In this document: piece by piece, positions 1-12,650 of the stretch
Layout: every line of letters starts with the position of its first letter
How positions within the stretch are numbered: the first letter of the stretch is position 1
Origin: Gnetum montanum
Taxonomy: Eukaryota; Streptophyta; Gnetopsida; Gnetales; Gnetaceae
Direction of reading: 5' to 3'
DNA length: 64,000 nt
Assembly: GCA_015680685.1 (NCBI GenBank)
Contig: MNCI01005986.1
Location: 148,652-212,651, forward strand
Notes under the pieces: generated by a model
Database searches by the model: none
The model's input: only the letters and a program-made list of their open reading frames with translations
What the model was told of the DNA's origin: nothing
Translations under genes and position numbers: made by a program

Positions 1-87
1 AACTAGTCCATCTGCGGAGTTCGACCGGATCGTGCGTGCGACGCTCGTTTCGTATGGTTGAGTGTAGGGGTACCTCGTCACTCATCA
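1..87 (+). mobile_element. 3' end of a plus-oriented LTR, Athila/Tat-like family, cut by the window edge
   Basis: The reverse complement of this stretch (TGATGAG, then GAGGTACCCCTAC and CAACCATACGA) matches the start of the LTR at 1207 and the LTRs at 17,745 and 26,991. Here it reads in the opposite orientation and ends CTCATCA at 87. No primer-binding site follows; instead the gag of a neighbouring minus-strand copy starts at 88. It is therefore the end of a 3' LTR or solo LTR inserted into that gag. The other end is outside the window, so a target duplication cannot be tested. Confidence 0.75.
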
Positions 88-1142
88 ATGTCTAATCTTT
101 TATTCCTACTGTTCTTCTGGTGTGTTGTTGGAATCCTAAAAGCATCATTTATATCTAACATACTTCAGGTGGTGAGTAGGGGTTTGTCATGATCGTCCTA
201 TCTATGGAATCTATGATGCCTATGCTATTCCCTACTCTCCCTTTTTTCATGATGTGATTCTCTAGAATGCCCTCATCCCCTTTCTTGACTATTTTATCTA
301 TGGTCCCTATTTTGCCTACTATTATCCTCATGGTCTTTTCCTTTGTGATTGTATTTAGATCCCAAAGGAGAGGGTGAAGGAGATGATGAAGGTGAAGAGG
401 AAGGATTGGTACCATGAAGATGCCTGCTACCTTCTTTTCGGTGGTCGCGGCCTCGATCACGATTACAATCAGAATGTCCATCCTTGTCATGCGTTCATGT
501 TCCTTTTTCTAACCCTTTACGTCCATTAGTACTAGAATTTGGGTTATGGATAGTTGAGTGAAGATTCTGATACACAACCCCTTGACTAAAGTCAACGGGA
601 GGAACATCATTTTGTGAAAAACCTCCTAAGATAGGTTCACCACCCTCATTATCACTTAGGACATACAGGACATCATGAGACCACTTTCCCTTCATAGATT
701 TGTAATGTCTCTCTTGTTGTAGGTCCCTTTGACGTTGTCCCTCCATGGGTTGATAATCTCCTAAATCTTGTTCATGCATAATGTACTCCATCTATAAGTA
801 CTGCATACTAATTTGTGTTAGAGCACGAAGAAGCATGCTTGGGATTGAGCGATTAGAAGGTAACACTATGTTACCCTCTAAATCATGCCATCAAAATTGT
901 TCATCATAGTGGAGGATAAAGGTGAAGTCTAATACATACTCATCAGGATGAGCATATACCAAGCAAAACTGTTGGGGCACTAGTGGATCATCATGTGTAC
1001 TACGTCTTCGATTGTTCATTGTCTTGGACCTAGGTGGTGAAGCACTCTCATAAGAAGAAGGAGACATGATTGATTGTTCAGTGTGCAATAATCTTTCTTT
1101 CTTGATGATTGTAGGGTCACTAACCCTAAGGGTTTTTTCCAA
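88..1142 (-). pseudogene. Broken gag of a Ty3/gypsy (Athila/Tat-like) element
   Basis: This is the gag coding region of a minus-strand element whose LTR lies at 1207-2028. The probable start is ATG at 1,067 (MSPSSYESASPP), by alignment with MSSSHRSSS of the related element at 26,830; an upstream in-frame ATG at 1,142 is also open. Similar residues include the segment PDEYV-x-(D/N)FTFILH-x-DEQ and, near the low end, SMLDINDAFRIPT against SMLNIVEAIKIPT. A middle part rich in R, D and S is frameshifted. Homology runs to position 88, where an LTR in the opposite orientation begins. Zinc knuckle, protease and polymerase are missing. This is a dead fragment. Confidence 0.8.
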
Positions 1143-1187
1143 CGATAAGAAGATTCCTAAGTTCTAATCAACACACAAACAAGATAG

Positions 1188-1205
1188 TCCCCAACAACGG
1201 TGCCA
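1188..1205 (-). other. Primer-binding site, tRNA-Asp type
   Basis: On the minus strand, one base after the LTR end CTCATCA, the sequence reads TGGCACCGTTGTTGGGGA. It differs from the complement of the plant tRNA-Asp 3' end (TGGCGCCGTTGCCGGGGA), the primer site known from Athila-type elements, only by G-to-A or C-to-T changes. It fixes the LTR boundary and the direction of the element. Confidence 0.8.
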
Positions 1206-1206
1206 A

Positions 1207-2028
1207 TGATGAGCAGCAAGGTACCCCTACGTTCAACCATTCGAATACGAGTGTTCACACACGATATGGTCGAACTCTAAGGACTAAGTGCTTATGTGCC
1301 TTCATAGAACAAGTATGGGTTAGGCGATCATTGTCTTTCCAAGCTTACTTGTATGGCACGATTGTATGGTTAAGTAAACTTGAGGTATGTAATTTTTATG
1401 GTTTTTTATGTTTTATGTTCATGGTGCTTAAAAGGGAGAAGTGAAATGATTGAACAACTAATTTAAATTAACTAATCAACTATGTCCTAACTAGTCCTAA
1501 TACTAGTATTTGCTTTCACTTGTCGTACACATCTTGAACTAGTGTAACACTACTGGGATTACCAAACGCTATTTGTTACTGGGTTACCAAGTGTTCCACG
1601 TATGCTCGAAGTGGTCGTACTAAGTGTGCTTACTTGTGAAAATTAACAATCAATAAAAGCAACATCAATTAACTAATGCAAGCATTAAAGAATTGTAAAT
1701 AACATTAAATGTAATAAATAAGCTATTCTGAATGTTGCAAGGTTTATCACAAAGTTCGTCTTTATTTTCGGACACAAGGTGTGCTCAAGTACACAATGCT
1801 CAAATAAATATTTATTCACTTTATGACTCCTAATACGGGCACTCAGAAATAATTCTAAATCTAGAAAGGGAAAACTGTAAGAGTTCAGGTAAGGGACTAA
1901 GACAACTAACTAACCTATTATCAAACCAAATGTGCCCGCCTCTTATTTATAGGCAACGAGACAGGTTCCGACATCGAATTTCCGATATCATGGATCCAAT
2001 ATCGTAGCCCCGATATCGTAGCTCATCA
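1207..2028 (-). mobile_element. 5' LTR of the truncated Athila/Tat-like element
   Basis: An 822-bp LTR bounded by TGATGA...TCATCA (read on plus). It shares the order of landmarks with the LTRs at 17,745 and 26,991: GGTACCCCTAC, GGTTACCAAG-type blocks near 1,580, and a TATA-like segment before the high end (TCTTATTTATAGGC near 1,945, read from plus). The base after 2028 starts AAGAT. The matching target copy is lost because the other end of the element is missing. Confidence 0.8.
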
Positions 2029-2620
2029 AAGATCTATTATATTGTATGTTTTATAAGTGTTCTTTTAATTTAATAAATAAATTTCTACCAAATTCACCAA
2101 TATAATATTTATCAAAAAATGTAAAAATAATTTTATAAACACCACTATTATTTAGAATATTATTTCATCTTTAAGACTATGAAAAAATTCAAATATTTTT
2201 TTATATGATTTAAAGACTTTTATAATGACATGTTTTTTAAAAACTCTAATTATTTTCTTAGAAATACCTTTTATGTAAGGAATTTTGATGAGTTTTTTAT
2301 TTGAAAAATATTTATTATTATCTATATTTTTTAATCATTATTTATATTAAAAGTAACATCTATTTTATTTAGCCCAAATTAAATCAATTTTATCCATGCT
2401 TTAGTAAGAGCCTTTTTATTAAAGTTATTAAGTTTACCGATAGTTTTTAAACAATTAGCCTTTTTATGGAAAGAAGTTTTATTACAAATGTTCAGAACTC
2501 TAATCATTAAGGTGCAAAGGGTAGAGAGCTTTTGACTAAAAGAATTGATAAATGAAAAGGTTTTGAGGCAAGTTGGAAATGCGAGCAAACTATGTGACTG
2601 TTGTTCCTTCATGTTTTCTC
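2029..2620. other. AT-rich spacer, nothing assigned
   Basis: Very AT-rich sequence between the LTR and the LINE. A minus-strand open frame of 77 codons (2379-2612) has no features I recognise and no supporting context. I see no RNA gene or LTR end here. Confidence 0.4.
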
Positions 2621-3197
2621 TGCATCTTCTAGGAGACCATTATTCTCACCGTTGTTATCTAGCATTAGCTGCATTGTGGTCACAAGGGCTTCGGTCTTGG
2701 TGGGTTGCTACACTATGCTTCACTGCAACACTACCATTCTCAATTTTCCTTTTCTGAAAAAATAATTTGATCTATTGGGGCTTTTTTGACCATTGAGATC
2801 TAGTAACAGTGACACTGCAATCACGAGGGATCCTGGCCCTGGCATGCAGTTGGTTCTATGTTACTGTTCTCGTTTTTGTTTGTGCTACTGCTTATCCCAA
2901 GGTGGTGGTGGTTGTTGCTATGTTGGTGGTGGTAGTGGCGTGGGTAGAATGGTGTGTCTTAGTGGCTACAGGTTTCTCAATGGCTACTATGGTTGCGACC
3001 ACTACTACGCTAGCCACATGGTTCAGTGTAGTGGCCAGCGGTGCTAGTCTGCATCTTTGTGGCGTAGTTTGGCATTGCAGAGGATGGTTGTGTTCAGGTG
3101 TTATGTGTAGATCTGCGTTGTGGGGGTGCAATGGAGGTGTTGACTCATATCGGAGTGGTTTTGTTGATCTTGCTGGAGCTAAAGTGGTTAGTTTCGG

Positions 3198-4280
3198 GTG
3201 AATTATGCAATGGTAGATTTGTTTGATTCTACTCTTCATCATGGAACTTCTTCTAGCCTACCTAAAATTGATTTCCTTCTTCTAGATGATATTTTCGATG
3301 TCATTTCTAAAAATTTTGCAATGTACTTTATTTTTCTTCAAATAGTGGGATTTGTATCAAGGTTACTAAGTATTAACACATAAATCCATAGCCTCCTTCA
3401 ACCCTAGGGAAATTCAAATTTCTTTTACTTTCTATAATGCTCAGAACTTTATTCTGGTGGAACTACCCAAGGCCTCTTAGGTTGAGAAGGCTTTCTCTCT
3501 CAAAATTTTTCCAACACAGAATGTAACTCTAATTGCACATGCTTGAAAATTTGACTTTAATGTTAATGACTTGACATATAACACAATTCCCTATTATGTG
3601 GAATTGCCAAATCTTCCACTCAGTTTTTCATCCATAGAGAGGGATATCGTGAGTACTATTGGTCCTATTATTTTCAACCATAGCACTATGATTAATGGAA
3701 TTCAAATTTTCCACTATTGTATTAAACTTGATATAGCTCTTAGGAAGACCTCATTAACCCTTACAATTGGTGGAAAACTCTTCACCCAAAAAATAGATTA
3801 TTTTTATCTTCCAAACTCCTGTAGCTACTTTTATCAAGTAGACCATCATATCTCGTTTTGTTCCTTCTTAGCTAAGAAAAAATAATCTGTTGCATCTCAA
3901 AAAACCTATTCCCTAGATACACCATCCCACCCACCATCATAATCCTTTAGGTTTGGAACCTCTTCAAAAACTACTCCAAAGTCTTCTTCTTTGTCTAGCC
4001 TCTCCATGGTACAAGCCATAATCGAGTGCACAAACCATAGCACATGTCATGCCCTCCAAGTCATTCAAGGACTTAGTCTTGGGTGAAGAGTTTGTGATAG
4101 GCAGTGAAAGGAAATGAATCAAACCTTCCTCCCTTATAACTCCACCCTTCACTTCCTCTCCACTAAACACTTCCATAGCCCTTGTCACTATAAATAATTC
4201 TTTTTCTATCCTTTCACAAACAATCGAAGTTGATACTTTGACTTTTGAACCTTCTATTGACCTCTCATTCAACATTCCCT
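3198..4280 (+). pseudogene. LINE-1a ORF1 (nucleic-acid-binding protein) remnant
   Basis: The readable frames contain YYVELPNLPLSF, CIKLDIALRKT and LTIGGKLFTQKIDYFYLP, followed by a Cys/His cluster (CSYFYQVDHHISFC near 3,815-3,865) at the place of the CCHC knuckle of plant LINE ORF1 proteins. One expected Cys reads Tyr or Phe. This protein normally coats the LINE RNA. Frameshifts after 3,885 leave the acidic/Ser-rich tail in pieces up to the endonuclease at 4,290. Confidence 0.6.
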
Positions 4281-4289
4281 CTACTTTCC

Positions 4290-5130
4290 TATAAACCTCT
4301 TGTCATGGAACATCCAAGGCCTTATGAATAATATTTCATGAAAGCATGCAGAAAACTTTCTTGCCAATCTAAATATTGCTTTTGATTTTGTTCTCCTTTA
4401 AGGAATTAAGATTTTAGCAAACCATTTATCACTTTTAGCCCATTGGTTTCTCCCTTACTCATCAATTCTTGCTAATGTTAGTGGAAAAGGGGGAGCTGCC
4501 ATTATCTTCTCAACTTCTTGAAAAGATAAAATCATTTGAAGTGGTTTCGATTCTAGCCATAGATTTTGTTGGGCTACTTTCTCTTCTTTGCATGGCCCTT
4601 TTGGTATTTGCTTGGTTTATGCCTTTAATGACTCTATAGAATGTGCTCTTCTATGGAAGAAACTAGTCAATTCTCTTTCCTCAGCACCTTGGATTTTTGA
4701 AGGATATTTTAATATGATAGAACTTTCTCAAGATAATCTTGGGTGGTGTTTTTTAAACTGCCAAATTCTAAGACCTGGTCAACCTTTAAGAAAATGTTCA
4801 ACCTCTTTAATGGGGTGGATGCCTCTACTAGTGATCCCCTTCATAGATTTACTTGGAGCAATCTTTTTCTTGGGCAAGCTTGTATCTATACATGATTAGA
4901 CAGGTTCTATTTCTTCATCCTTTATTTTTGGCAAGCCTTCTTTGCTACTATGGTTCATCAACATGCCACCTTATCATACTATCTTCCCATGTCTATATCT
5001 ATTTAGATTCATGGAAGCAACCATAGACATAAATTTCATCTTTTCCAACTACATAACAACTAGTTCTCATCCCCTTCCACCCAACTTCTTCTCTCAAACC
5101 TTTGAAATGTTGAACCTAGGTTGTTAGATT
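4290..5130 (+). pseudogene. LINE-1a endonuclease domain remnant
   Basis: It starts with LLSWNIQGL near 4,298, the opening motif of apurinic-like endonucleases in plant LINEs, which nick the target DNA. Further on come PFGICLVYAFND (near 4,600) and W-I-F-E-G-Y-F-N (near 4,690), the position of the GDFN motif, here decayed. Several stops break the frame. Confidence 0.65.
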
Positions 5131-5639
5131 AAGTGGGTTGGGTACAATGGTGGCATCAGGCTTCTTGTAGAGTGTGAAACTTTGTTCATTCTTATGGTAA
5201 GGCAGTGGTTGCTCGAGCCAAACAAGAGTACAACAACATCCACCTTACCATTGAAAATCTAACTAATAGATTAGCTCAAGATCCTTTCAACACTCATGTT
5301 CATAAGGAGTTACCTAAATCCTAGTTAGCCTTTCAACAATGGAAAGTGTCCCTAGCACAAAGTGCCTTCACGAAAAGAAGACTCACTTGGTTAAATATTC
5401 AAGATGAAAACTATAAGGAATTTTTCAAGTATCTAAACAGCTCTTCTTCTTTGCATTCTTTGGAAAAAATCTCTAGTAATGGCACCACCATCACTGACCA
5501 CAATAGTATCCTCTCATTTCTTAAGAAGCATTATGAATCCCTATTTTCTACTACCCCTATGGATATCTCATCGTTTGAGGCTGCTACCCTCAATTATCCC
5601 AACCTTATCAATTCTATTATGTTGCAAAGTTTAGAAGAT

Positions 5640-6560
5640 GATATTACCAAGGAATAGCTTCAAGTAGCTTGTTCCAAGTTGAGTCATGGGAAGGCTCCTA
5701 GTTATGATGGTTTTCCCATTGAATTTTTTCAACCAGATTAGGATCTAGTGGGAAATGATCTTCTCCATGTTATTAGAGAGGCTATCCTTACTAGTTCCCT
5801 TGGGCCCAATTAAATCAAGGGATTATTTGTCTCCTTCCTAAGTCCAAGGATCCTACCTATATCTCTAATTAACATCCCATAACTCTTCTTAACGTGGTGT
5901 ATAAAATTTGGGCCAAGTGCTTAGCCTTACATCTAAAGAAAATTCTTTGCCAAATTATATCTCCCCAACAAAAAGGATTTGTTCCTGGTAGATATATTTT
6001 AAACAATGTGATTGCTACGTGGAAAGGTCTCAAGTGGGTGTAGGATGATAGTCAAGATATTCTCGTAATGAAGCTTGACTATGCTAAAGCCTACAACAAC
6101 ATATAGTGGGACTTTATTCTGTAGACCATGACTAAACTTGGTTTTGACCCTAAGTTCTTACATATGGTGAAATGCTAATTCTTGGATGCTACCGCAAGAA
6201 TAGCCACTACCTTTGGCATTACCTCTCCCTTTCTTATTCATAGGTCAATGCAGCAAGGATGTCCTCTTGCCCCTTACCTATTCATCATTACAGCTGACTT
6301 TATCTATCATCAATTAAACTATGATATTCAAAATGAAGTTCTCACCAGGATCCACCTCTCATCACCTCAACATCAACTTCTTAACATGCATTTCATCGAT
6401 GAATTCCTTTTCTTTATTCAAAACACTACTACTAATTTGCATCGACTCTTATCTTGGGTGGAGCAATATTTCTCACTCTTAGGTTCCACTATTAATTGGA
6501 ACAAATCTTCTGTTTATAGCTTTACCAATAATTATAGTCATGTGACCAACTACAATTGAA
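5640..6560 (+). pseudogene. LINE-1a reverse transcriptase remnant
   Basis: Motifs in order: LNVVYKIWAKCLA (near 5,890), QQKGFVPGRYI (near 5,970), MKLDYAKAYN (near 6,067), QQGCPLAPYLF (near 6,250) and MHFIDEFLFF (near 6,388), which stands where F/YADD is expected. The catalytic pair therefore reads DE, a loss-of-function change. In-frame TAGs stand where the family has Gln (for example in FIL-stop-TMTKLGF near 6,122). Confidence 0.8.
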
Positions 6561-7689
6561 AACTGCTTCAAGATCAAGATATCATTAAGATTCTGGTACT
6601 TTCCTTTCATTTTAGAGGTTCTACCTTTGTTCTCTGAAAGCATGTTATTTTTCAGATTCAAAAGAAACTTGAAAAATGGAAGACTAAACCCCTCACTCTA
6701 GCTAGTAAGTACCTTGTATGTGAGTCTATCTGTGCATCTACCCATGTGTATTACTCTTTGTGCTGGGCCCCTCTGAAGCTGCTTATCAGAAGCTTGAATG
6801 ATTATTTCATGACTTCATGTGGTCCTCTAAAGATTCTCAAAAAGGCCTCCATTGTGTCACCTAGAATATTGTTACTCTTCCTAAGAATAAGGGTAGCTTA
6901 AGTATTTTGAACTCTTTTAAGTAGGGGATTATGTTAGTTGTTAAGTGGTTGGTTCACCATCTAGATGTCATGGACATTATTGAGACTCTCCTTCAATTAA
7001 GACTTCAACAAGAATTTCCCAAAAATAAGCCCTTATGGAAAGGAATCCACTTGGTTAATTGGATCTTTTTCCCCCACCCTATCATTATTTCCAAATCTCA
7101 TGTTTTTAAAAGCATTAGAGGGCTTGGAAAATTCTACACTATTATATAGATTGAATTAATGTCAAGATCAACCCTACTCTTCTCTCTAAGTTGTGTCCTT
7201 GGTGCTTACCTTTGTCACATGTTCCTCTTTCCATTACAAATGCTAAGGTTGCTACCTCTTGGTATTGGAAGGGAATTATTTCTCTAAGTTATCTTTAACT
7301 TGCTAATCAATGGATTTCTATGGATGAGTTTAATAATCTATATGGGGTGTCTAATGCAATGCACCATTGCTTGGATTGGGTTTACATCTTCATTCACTAC
7401 CTTTTGCAACAGGACATTTTGGTGCAAAGCACTTTTCATGGCCTTTAATGGATTAATGGGTTGAAACTTCTACCTTACAAGTTGCATGTCCCCTTTCAAC
7501 TTTTGCATAACTCATTAAGTATCATTCAATGATGTAACAAGTCTTGGCACAAACAAGGATCAAAACAATTTTGAATCCCCCTCTCCTAACATATTTGGAA
7601 ACTACCAACTCTCCCTAAAATTAAGTAGTTCCTTTGGTGTCTCCTTTACCAAGGTTTACCTATTGGCAAACATCTCGAATATCTTGGGA

Positions 7690-7800
7690 TTCATAGTCCT
7701 ACTTGCCCTGTCTGTGGTGGTAAAGAGGATTTTGTTCATGTGATTTGATATTACCCCTTCGCACAACATGTGTGGAGATGGGCTTCCAAAGTTATTCCAT
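7690..7800 (+). pseudogene. LINE-1a C-terminal zinc-binding motif (zf-RVT type)
   Basis: Reads CPVCGGKEDFVHVI, a stop, then YYPFAQHVWRWASK. This matches the Cys/His module found after the reverse transcriptase in plant L1 elements. The remainder to about 8,340 (including an open frame at 7958-8260) is the decayed tail and shows nothing like the extension found in the LINEs at 54-56 kb and 62-64 kb. Confidence 0.65.
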
Positions 7801-8456
7801 TGTGCAAGCTATCTCAAGATGATGTTATATTTGGCTTTTTCGCCACCACTTCTACTAATTTTAAATTTTTGTGAAAAGTTATTAGGCCTATTATTCTATA
7901 TCATATTTGGAAGCGTAGATGTAATGTTATCTTTCAAAGGATTGATTATTCTAATACATGTCATCTAACAATGATGGAGAAATTGCAGATCTTCCACCTC
8001 ATTCATTTCCAACTCAAATCTCAACCATCAAAGTTCAAAATGGATATTCATTAGTTGATTCATCTCCTATAGCCTTGGGAAAGACAAACACATTCCAGCA
8101 ATCTTTTTCAATAGGAATCTCTACACTGAATCTTCCCTTCTTAAATTTGAGTGGAGTTACTAAATGGAAGTCTTTATGTTTATTATCGGGTGTTATCTAC
8201 CTTGTCCAAATTTCTACTACTCTCTCTTGTACTGGGTCAGTTGGTCTTAGTGGATGGTAGTTCCCTAGATTCGATTTCTTCCTTTCATGAATGGTTATTT
8301 ATGAGGATGTTTCCCAGAGTTTCATCCCCAATAATCTAAGGTTTTCATATTTTTTATCTTTATGACTTAATGTGGTTTATGTATTTGATACTCTTTTACT
8401 ATTAATAAAACTTCTTTTTGGGGCTTGACCTACCTCCCCCCCACCGCCGAAATGAT

Positions 8457-9319
8457 TGATAAATGACAAAGTAGCCCCTACACCCAAGCATACAAATCAC
8501 AAGTATTATGTGTGACATGATCACACACTGGACTAACAAAGTACCTAGATTGTTAAACATAATCATAGGTCATTATCTTCCCATTTATACTCATGTGGCC
8601 CTTAGTGCATATAGTTAAGTACAACTGAGGCATATGATCTCAATGTTGTAGTTACCATATTAAAATATTAAAATTTAATCTATTTAATCTAAATGCAAGA
8701 ATTAAGTCTTATCTAACCTATGCAATGAACATCAATTCCTAACTTGTCATACACATCCTGAAGTTACGCTACCAATTTCGGGTTACCGAGTGCTCCATTA
8801 TTAGGTGTACCAACTAAAGCAATGTTGGGATTATCAAACTTTAGTGTAGTTATGCTTGAAGCTATTCGTACTCATTCCAGGTGTAATGTGCATGGGAAAC
8901 ATAAATTACTATTCTACATGCAAAGGGAACCAAACTTTAAGCTAAGTGCAAGAAAGTATAAATTGCTTTAAATGTAAATTCTAAGCTAAGTCAGGATTCC
9001 ACAACAAAAATGAAGGAATATTGATCTTATTGTCATTCATGAGCTATGTTTAGGTATAGATCACTTGAATAAGACTCTCTCAATTAATTCACATTTACTC
9101 TATGGGTGTTGGTTACAAAATGAAATTGTAAGAGTTTGACTATGCTACTAACCAAAATAGTGCATTTAATATGCTACATGAATGATATTTATAGACTTTA
9201 CCTACCCCAAATATATCACACTTATAATTTCTAATGAAAACATATGATATTACAACTATGATATTGGTACTATAATTTTATAGGTATAATGTTCAAACTT
9301 GCTTATTAGCTATTCATCA
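8457..9319 (-). mobile_element. Old solo LTR, Athila/Tat-like family
   Basis: It begins TGATAAATGAC...GTAGCCCCTAC and carries, in the same order, diverged forms of the blocks seen in the other LTRs of this family (CATACAAATCA, CACATCCTGAAG, GGGTTACCGAGTGC). It ends TTCATCA at 9319. No element interior adjoins either side. The flanks ATGAT and GAGGT do not match, so it is either very old or rearranged. Confidence 0.65.
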
Positions 9320-10860
9320 GAGGTAATTAAAAAGACCATACAAATATTGATCAATATGTGTATCTTCTCTAAAAACTTTAAGATATATTTTAAATGTATT
9401 GCTCAAGTCTTTCTTTCTTCCTAAATTAATGGGTGTCGTACCTCATAATATCTATATGTATATATATTAAAAATAAAAATTCATAGTACAAAACTAGAGA
9501 AGTACCATAGAGAGGAGAAACTTCATATCAATAAAAGGAAAAGGCCTACTGATTTTGGGGATGGTTTCCATCCTTACAACCAATCCTTAAAAAATCTTCT
9601 TTGGAATAGAAAATTTAACATTGCATAAAGTGCTTAACATTGGATTAAGGAAGAAAAGGTCTTCGCCTTGTCAATAGAATCAACATTATTAAAAGATATT
9701 ATTTTCATATCTTGACCAATAACTGCAAACAAATTACTAGGACTTAAAATATCTTGAACATATTGTTCATTTTAAATATTTAACGTTTAATCACCAATAG
9801 ATAGACTTTCTTGATGTTTTTTTATTATGAAGAATCATTTAGAAACCATCTAAATCAATAATAGGTTTTTGAAAGATCTTAGGAATAAATATTTATTTCC
9901 TATTAGTCACTAAAGAATTCTTTGAAATTGATTTAATTCGAACCCTCCTCAAAGGTGTATTTTTTTGAATAACAGTAAAAGAAAAGGTTGGGCTAATTGT
10001 TGAAACATTAGCAAAATAAATCCTTGCAAGATCTACAACATCTACAGAAAAAATCCTTGCAAAATTTATAACATTTGTAGAAGAAAACTTAGTAGTGTTT
10101 GTAGAAGCTTGGTGTTGATGTGCTTGCATAGCCTTTTTTAGATCATAAAAGAACATGAATCAAACACATGATCCTCTTGATGATAATACTAACATAAGTT
10201 TATAAGATTGTAATAAATAACTTGTTGCAGATAATTGATTCGAGTAGCATATAGAAGAATTTTTCACTTCAGAAGATCAAGATCTACTTCAATCATATAT
10301 TGAATTCTACAAAAACAACTAGCTGTAGCTAGGTTGTCAAAATGCTTGATTTGTATATTTCAAAAGATAATATCCCTTTCAAATTTTTAAAAAATCAATG
10401 GAATATTCAAAAAAACAAGGAGTCCTCTGAAATCTAAGAGATGTTGGATTAAAAGAGAGAGTCCATTTTTGAATAATTAAAATAGATATTTTAGCAAATC
10501 TAATTTTTTAGTGGATCTTCTATTTTTTCTATGGATCTTCTATTTTTAGTAAGAGCTTGAAGGATCTTTTGAATGTTTAAGTTAGATAAGTCTCTAGCTT
10601 CTTCTTCATTTAGTTTAATTAGATTGTATAGATTAGGAATAAATGACGTTAACTTATAACAAGTTTCAAGATTTTCATGTGCCTTAATTCATCTTTAGTC
10701 TAGTTAATTCCAAGGTCTATCTTGGTACACATCATTTTGTAGCTCTAGTCAAGTCAAGCTTTATTCAATTATTTTCTAATTTTTAAAACTTCTTTAAAGC
10801 ATGTGCCTTAGGATGATTAACATCAATGTTGTAACTTGAATTAGAGAAATCATGTTGATG
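9320..10860. other. AT-rich region without an assigned gene
   Basis: A minus-strand frame of 87 codons (9893-10156) has a repeated N-F-A-R-I / D-L-A-R-I pattern, but nothing supports it as a gene. It may belong to the 3' untranslated part of the LINE at 10.9-14.1 kb. I see no RNA gene or LTR boundary. Confidence 0.4.
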
Positions 10861-11649
10861 TTTTCTAGCAAATGGAATTTTTGCAAATTCTCAAGATCAT
10901 GTAGAAATATAGATTAGATAAACTAAAACTTTATTACATTTGAAGAGCCATAGGATCTATTGAACAAGTATTACATTTTTGTAAAAAATAAAGGAAAACT
11001 TTACAAATTAACTAAGAAACAATGAGGGAAAAAAGTCATATAAGTTTTTTTCTACAACATTATAGCACTACCTCAAATGGGTAGTCTCAACAAAGAAAAG
11101 AAAAACATGCAACTCTTCTTCAAGGACTCTTAACCTACACAACCTATAGGTGTATTCTTCTTAGGGGAGTTAAATTCATCTTCCACTTTCAATTCTAAGA
11201 TGATGTGAACTTAAGGGACTTTTGTTGATGGTACTTCAATATTTGATTGCAATAGCATCTAAAAGATAGTAAGCTTTTACATCTATTTTATCAGATCTAA
11301 TGTGATGTAAGTAAATTTGTTTCTTGCCTTCTACATTAGATCATAACTATGGTAAAAACTTCTTCTTGAGTAGTTAGCAACTATGTTTATGATTTTGATA
11401 TACTTCCTCCTAAGAGATATTCCATTTTCTCAATCATTACATTCCTTGAAAATACCAACATTCATCTTTTGAATCCTTAAGAACCACTTTTAAATAATTT
11501 GTCGTACCTTGAGTTATTTAAGTTCTAAGTGTATGTAATAAATTGATACAAAGCTTCTACTTATAAAGGTAATAAATCACATTTACTCAATAACATTAAG
11601 TAATGTGTTCATATCTTCACCTTTAACTCATCTAGAAGAAAACTTTTTT

Positions 11650-12650
11650 TCACTCTTTCAATATCTTTTCAAAGTTTAGTATTGAGTCCAAGCCCCTAAA
11701 CAACACATCCATACAATACAGTAGGATATATGATAGTCTAAAAAATTTCTTTTTTGACCTTCCAGCCCAAATTCATAAATCCTTATACTTCCTTTTGAAA
11801 GCATGCAAACCCTTAAAACCTTATGCTATACTTTATTTGATGTACTTCCATCACACATAATTATTCATATAAATAAGATCCAAATATTTAAAAGAATCTA
11901 CTAATTGTACATTGGTACTTCTAAAATAGAAGTTATAATAGTATCTCATGTATCCTAAATCATCAATTTAGTTTTATTCACATTCACTTGAAGACTAGAA
12001 GATCAACAATAATTTTCTAAAATTTACAACATTTTTGTCATACCTTCTATAGTAGAAGAGATTAAGGTAGTATCATCTACATATAAAAGAAGATTCACTG
12101 CATAGAATCTAATTTTAATAGCATGATTATCTTACTTGCTGTATAACCATTCATGCATTTCATCAATAAAGATTCCAAAGAAAGTTGAAGAAAGTGAAAA
12201 ATTTTAGTTCACTTTAGTGTTGTTTAGAACTAAAATTTTTCTCTAAATTGCTCTCTATAATTTCAATAATCACTTCCTCATTCAATCTTTGAGTTGTTAC
12301 AATCAATTCTAAAGGAAAGCCAATGTTATGCAAATGCGACTATAATTTTTTGCAAACCACTAAATCATATGCTTTTGTAAAATTAAGAAAACATATAAAA
12401 ATTTTATTTTTAGATTTTTTTTCAAACTCCATGCACTATTTGAGAGTAACTAAGTGATCAATAGTGGAGTGACTTAGACTAAAACATGCTTAACATCTTA
12501 CTAGTTAACTTTAGCCTAAGAACTAATTCTTTTCTCTAGTAGGGTGCCCAATAACTTAGCAAAAATATTACTCACAACAAGCATTTGATAATTGTTAAAT
12601 TTATTTTTTTCACCTTTTTATGTAATAAGATTACGTTACTAATTTTCCAA
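11650..12650 (-). pseudogene. LINE-2a reverse transcriptase remnant
   Basis: Motifs in order from high to low coordinates: FICFLNFTKAYDLV (near 12,390), HLHNIGFPLEL (near 12,330), FFGIFIDEMHEWLY (near 12,160), LLLYVDDTTLIS (near 12,080; intact catalytic DD) and LQVNVNKTKLM (near 11,960). The catalytic motif followed by VNxxKTK is characteristic of the L2/CR1-like group rather than of plant L1. Stops between the motifs show it is inactive. Confidence 0.75.

Larger units (their letters stand above)
2620..8432 (+). mobile_element. Decayed L1-type LINE (LINE-1a)
   Basis: A plus-strand non-LTR retrotransposon with the order typical of plant L1 elements: ORF1 with a zinc-knuckle-like end (about 3.2-4.28 kb), endonuclease (about 4.29-5.13 kb), reverse transcriptase (about 5.64-6.56 kb) and a C-terminal zinc motif (about 7.7 kb). 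It ends with a TTAATAAAA-type tail followed by CTTCTTTTTGGGG near 8,420. The 5' limit is uncertain: the GT-rich part at 2.6-3.2 kb is probably 5' leader. Many frameshifts and in-frame stops, mostly TAG, make it inactive. No target duplication was found. Confidence 0.75.

Noticed and set aside
2809-3201. A 130-codon plus-strand frame rich in Val and Thr
   Set aside because: Its GT-rich repetitive composition explains the open frame; it lies in the likely LINE leader and has no domain.
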